From: Leptasterias polaris
Taxonomy: Eukaryota; Echinodermata; Asteroidea; Forcipulatida; Asteriidae
DNA length: 64,000 nucleotides
Assembly: GCA_037783415.1 (NCBI GenBank)
Contig: JAZGTN010000097.1
Coordinates: 3,906,001-3,970,000 of the forward strand
Direction of reading: 5' to 3'
The position numbers and the translations under genes were made by a program. Under the pieces are notes generated by a model. That model was given only the letters and a program-made list of their open reading frames with translations. It did not search any database and was not told where the DNA came from. This document shows positions 55,001 through 61,000 of this stretch, piece after piece (the stretch's first letter is position 1; each line of letters opens with the position of its first letter).

Positions 55001-58000
55001 ACTCAATCCCACACTCTGCTGATCAGAAACACTAGACCTTGAGTCTGGTGCTCTTAACCGCTTGGCCACGACACGCCATAACAACGCGTGGAACTCTTCT
55101 TCGTTGGCAAAGTATATGTATTTTTTAATATACAGTTTTGACACTTTGATCTTTTAATCAAACAAACATACTTCATACGCTATTGTCCATATTTTAATCC
55201 AAATTTACCAAAGGGCGTTTTTGATCTCGGGATCAAGTCAAGACAGGTCACAGCAGTTAGGTTGCAAACTACTTGCCAAGTCATCAAAATGAGAAATGAT
55301 TCAATAGTTTTTCAATCAAATGTAGGTTTTTAGACATATATGACATAATTTTACCAGTGTTAGACTTGCAGGTCCAACTTCAAAGTTGAAGGAGAACTTT
55401 GTTATGCCAGATAAAAAAAAGGCATCAAAAATGTTTTGACAGCTTGGCCCATATCCGTCTATTTAGTATTAATTAACAGTACTATTTTTTTCAAGTTGTA
55501 TATTCTGAGAACAAATTATTGAATTCCATGGGTGTTGTGCTACCTGTTATTATAATTAGTTATTACCTACTTCACACAATCTTTCATCGTATATATTTTT
55601 AAAAGTTATCCCTCGTAATGTCTGACCATTTAATATCGTCCTCTGTGGTCTGGAATGATAGATAAATTATGCCATCCTGCAATATGATATCATGTGACAG
55701 TATTTTCCCTTCGCAGCAGTCCGCTGGTCAAATGCAAATTAAAAATGTCTGAGGCCTAGTCTAAATTCTCTCCAAGTGGTCCGGCGGGCTAGTCCAGTGA
55801 TGTAAAAACATCCCTACTATTATTATCAAATATGGACAAGTGAAAAAGCTGGCCGACTCGTTAAATGGCTAGGGTCCCGCTGGCTAGTCACTGAAAAAGT
55901 TAAGAACAAACCCTGATGCGGTGAATGTAGCAGTACAGTACACACATATTGACCCATTGCACAACCGCAGTGCACTTACACCTGCTTATCCTTTCCGCCA
56001 TTTTGGTAGTCAAAATGTGCACAATTAAATCGTCTCCCAAAATGAGGGAAATGGTCGATGCACATTGTGCAGAGCTAAGTTCCGCTTTGTGCAAGGGTTC
56101 AAAACTGCTATAAACCCCTTGCTCAATGCTGAATGCAACTTCGCAAAATGCGCGTCTACCATTTCCACGATTTGGGGAGTCGATTCCTTTTTGTATATTT
56201 TGATTCAAAAAATAGTGTACAGGATAAGCGCGTGTGTGTGTTCTGCTGGTTGTGCAAGGGTTCTACACAGTTAGTTCTGTGCTCAGTTGTGCTACCACAC
56301 ACAAACCATGCAGTTGAATGGTTTCAAATGTTTTAATACCTGACGAGATTCAACAAGATATTAGCAGAAAAGATCTCTGCTAAAAGTCACATTATTATGA
56401 GCTGGTGATATATTTGGGAAGAAATAATAAACAAAGATTAAAGTTCATTGAGCTGCTTAAGCACAAATTTAAGCGAAAACAATTTTGCTTACCACTAAAA
56501 TACGATATCACACAAACTGTTTGTTACTGATGCCCCGCTAATTTTGCTTAGCTTAAAATGTTTAAGCTACATTTTCTGCTTAAGAAGCTCTATTAAATTG
56601 GGTCCTGTAGCAGTGCCCAATTTCATAGAGCTGCTTAAGCAGGAATATTGCTTCACAAATTTCTGCTAAGCAAAAGTTAACAGGAAAGCAGCCAAAAATG
56701 GTACATATGAAATGGTAGTTTGGCTGGTTACCTAGTTATGAATATAATTTTGTTTTTACCCTACACGATGTGTGTTAAGCACTGTACACTCAGTACTTTC
56801 CCGAGTTCTGTGAACAAAAATTCACAGGCAAATCACTCGGGTTTGATTCCAACCCATGACCTTTGCATTGCTAGAGCAGATGTCTTACCACTAGACCACC
56901 GAGCTAGCCCGATGGCTAGAGGCGGTTCGAATCATTGGCAGCGGGTACCGCACAATTTAATAGATGTTAATTTTTGCATCGGGGATAATGAATATAATTT
57001 CGTTTTTACCCTACACGATGTGTGTTAAGCACTGTATTCTCAGTACTTTCCCGAGTTCTGTGAAAAAAAAATCCACAGGCAAATCACAAAATACACAAGG
57101 TACAGTGCATGATGACAAGTGATAAAAATTGTTTACAATTTCTGTTCTTTACCTCACAGAGAACCGTATCCCTGTCAGCTGATAGGAAGGAGCTAGAAGC
57201 TTTAAGAGAATCAACCAAAAAAGTATCTGAATCCACAAGCCCCAGAGAGAGGAATGCGGTACAGGAATTCTTCAGGTAAGACATGTACAAAAAAGTCACT
57301 GGAATTAAACTATTGTATCGCCTGATTTCAAAATTGCCAGATAGATTATGGTCGCTTATGGTGCTGCAATGTTTGAAAACAGTGAAAACAATGATGGGGT
57401 ATTTCACTATTTTCTCACGACTCGTATTGCTGATTGAGCTAAAAGTTTCCCAGGTTTGTTGTGTCACGTATATGTTGGGTCACATAAAGTTTGGACACTG
57501 GGCTTTGACAATTACTAATGCTGGTCGTTTACTTCAACAAACTACATCATTCATGTTGTCTTTTCGTAGTGGAAGCACAGAGAGATGGGTGAGTCTAGGC
57601 GAGAGAGCCCGGACTGGTACCCACACCCTCCAGCAGTCCCTGACAGACTATAATGCCTTCTTAGACAAAGCCAAGGAGTCTAGAATCTGGTTAGCTGACA
57701 TGGAGGAGAAAGTTGCTGATGGTTTCTTGATTAGCCCTGGGGTGGAGTCGGCTCAAGAGATGGTGGATGCTAACCAGGTAGGTTGAGTTCTCTTAAAGCT
57801 GTGGTGATTATAAAAGGTGTCTTTGTGTAGCTGGACTGTTTTATGTTTAGTTTGGTTGTGATCCAGTTTGATCTTGAGAAACTTATTGTTATTGCTTTGT
57901 ATAATTGTTATCTCAATGGAAGTCTGTCCTTGGAAGTCAATCCTTGTTGAAATGGAAGTATCCTGTCTCATTTTAATGAAGTATATAATCAATGTCTTAT

Positions 58001-61000
58001 TGAGATGCTTAACCCTTCGACAATCAGTTCACCTTGTTCCAAAACCAATTTATTCAACAAAATTAAACAAAGTTGTCGCTTCATTATTGAAGATCGTGTG
58101 TATCAATTGCTGTACCAACGTAATGCACTTCCACACAATTCCACAGCAGATTGTGGAATTTTTAAGAACATGTGTCCGAGTTAGACAAAAATATCTACTT
58201 TCGACAAGTACCACAGCAGACTGTGGAATTTTAAACAAAGTTGTAGCTCCATTGCCTCTGAAAAAACAAGATACAGTGTATATCTAGAGGCTTAATCCAT
58301 GGAGTACCAAGACACTGTGAGAGCATGGCAGGTTAGCTTATTTCAAAGTGGAACTTTGTGGTACTTGTGCACCACTCTTATGAATAACATGCACACGTTT
58401 GTGGAAAGCATGTACTTGTTGCAGAGATGTAAGGGGTATACACACAGTTTTGTGGAGTTTTGTGGAACACGCATAGGAGGTTTAGTAGAGCATTTCAAAG
58501 CAATTCAAGAAGAATCTCAAGAGACCTCTGTTCCCGTAAATAGTCAATGATTAGACTTTTTTACTCTTTTGGACAATCAGCATGCAACCACATTTTTGTG
58601 GAGGTTTGTGGAACACGCATAGGAGGTTTAGTAGAGCATTTCAAAGCAATTCAAGAAGAATCTCAAGAGACCTCTGTTCCCGTAAATAGTCAATGATTAG
58701 ACTTTTTTACTCTTTTGGACAATCAGCATGCAACCACATTTTTGTGGAGTTTTGTGGAACACGCATAGGAGGTTTAGTAGAGCATTTCATAGCAATTCAA
58801 GAAGAATCTCAAGAGACCTCTGTTCCCGTAAATAGTCAATGATTAGACTTTTTTACTCTTTTGGACAATCAGCATGCAACACTTGTTGTTCTGTCTTATG
58901 GTTGATAGCAAACAGCACTTTTAATCCTTTGGCAAAGACACTATACTATTTTTGTGCATTTATACCTGCAATCCGGGCCAAAATTCTTTGGCCACATGAT
59001 GATAAACATACCCTCCCCCGTTTTCCCGCTCAATGATGTTAACCCAGCTTGAGCGCAGACCGCGCAATGAGAGGCAACAATGCGCAATGAGAGCCGAGGG
59101 CAAAGCCCAACAAGATATGACTGGGATTGTAGGTCCTTTTGGTTGGTTAGCAGTTTACAACAGCTAATTCTATTTTCCCAAATAAATAACTGATAATATT
59201 AATATTGAATAAAAACAGAATCTAACAGTGCTATGAATACTTGCTCTTGTTTCTTCTAGGCTGTGTGTTCAGACATTGCCAGTAAGAAAGCAGTGTTTCT
59301 CATCATCAGTGAGCAGGCGGATAAACTCTGCCGAGGGTTGAGCCACAGGGAGAAAGAGACGGTGCAGCATAGCATCCAACAGATTGGCGGGCAGTTAACT
59401 TCACTGGAACAACGGGCACTGAATAAACACAAGATCCTACAGACGTGTGTTGTCGAGAGAAGGGTATTTATTGACTTTTGATTCTTTTTTGGGGATATTT
59501 ACATTACAGGAATTGCCCTTAACTTTTACAGTGACTGGCCAGCAGGACTAGTTAGCTTGCTGTTTCACTTGTCCTGATGGCCAGTCACTAGTCCATGGTT
59601 CAACAGTTCATATTAAATACTGCTTATAAGGATGTTTTTCAACACTGAACTAGCCAGCTGGACCACTAGGAGAAGATTTTGACTGGTCCTCGGGTGTTTT
59701 AACTGGCATTTGACTAGCGGACCACTGTTAAGGGAGAACACTGCATTGTTTCAACCATAGCAGTGTCCCATACTGACTAAATGGGACAATTTTTTTGACT
59801 TTGTATTGGCAGGACTGATCAAATTGGTCTTATTTATAATTCCCTTGTATTGACTACAACACACTGCAGGACCTTAAAATGACCTTGGTGAAATTCCTAG
59901 ATTTAGAGAGTCAGCTTTGAACTTGTATATATCTTGCCTGCAGTCAGTGCTTCTAGAATTTTTAATTTGGCATTGCACTGCATTATCATTGAAACTTTAT
60001 ATAAATTCAATTCTGATCTCGTTATGCCACGGTAATTATGATAAACTTAAAATGCCAGCATTGAAATAAACGTGAATGATTGACTGAATGAATATCAGCA
60101 ACAATGTGGTACAGTTTTATTGATTTTTAACTGTGAATTTTTGCAGCATCTCATTAGATTGATCAAAGTGCATATGAATTTGATTCCTGCGATGACTTCT
60201 TTTGCAGAGATCTTTCATTGAGTTGTTTTTCAACCCGTGTTGTAAGACTGTTATCTGAAAACTGTTTGTATATTCCTCATGACAGGACTTCTGGCAGCAG
60301 TTTGATTCCTGTTCGGAATGGCTGGCCGAGAAGGAGCCTTTTGTTTTGAGGAAGGAGAATCCCAAACTACAGGTGTCTGCCGTTGTCCAACAGGTCTTTG
60401 AAGCAAAGGTACGTTGATGTCCCGCAATGACATACACAAGATCAAGTTGCCTGAGAAAAGAATTCATCAAACATAATTGCTTTTTGCACAAGATACAGCT
60501 GTAAGCCATTTTTAAGGACAAATGCCCACTCCTTTTGAATAGAGGCAGAAAAAAGTAGGACATTTTAACAACTGTTCTGTATTTAAAAGTTTTCATACAT
60601 CCATACAAAATAAAGTGGATAGCTATTTTTTACTGGAGATAAATCATGTGAGTTGGAAGAAAGTCGTCAAATCATCAAATCATCAAATCACAGTAATTGA
60701 GATATTTCTTAAATCTGACTCATCACATTGTCTTTAACATCATGTAGTTGTATCAAGGGACCAATATAATAAAACATGTAAGCACACATTTTATACTTAC
60801 CGCCCATACGATTCTATGTCATAACAAATGCTTATCATAAGCAAAGAAAGAAGAATGCTAAGTGGCTGTCGGTTCTTGTTAGCAGATGAATGATGCAACA
60901 ATGTAAATCCATTGTGAACCCGCTCACAGGCTGTGAAATATTCCCGAACAGTTGTGAAATACATTTATGCTCTTACAAATTTGTCTGTAAGCACTGCTTT

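Noticed and set aside
58299..58550. 83-codon open frame running into the 146-bp repeat.
   Set aside because: The repeat length is not a multiple of three, the frame shows no conserved composition, and no splice sites join it to the gene.
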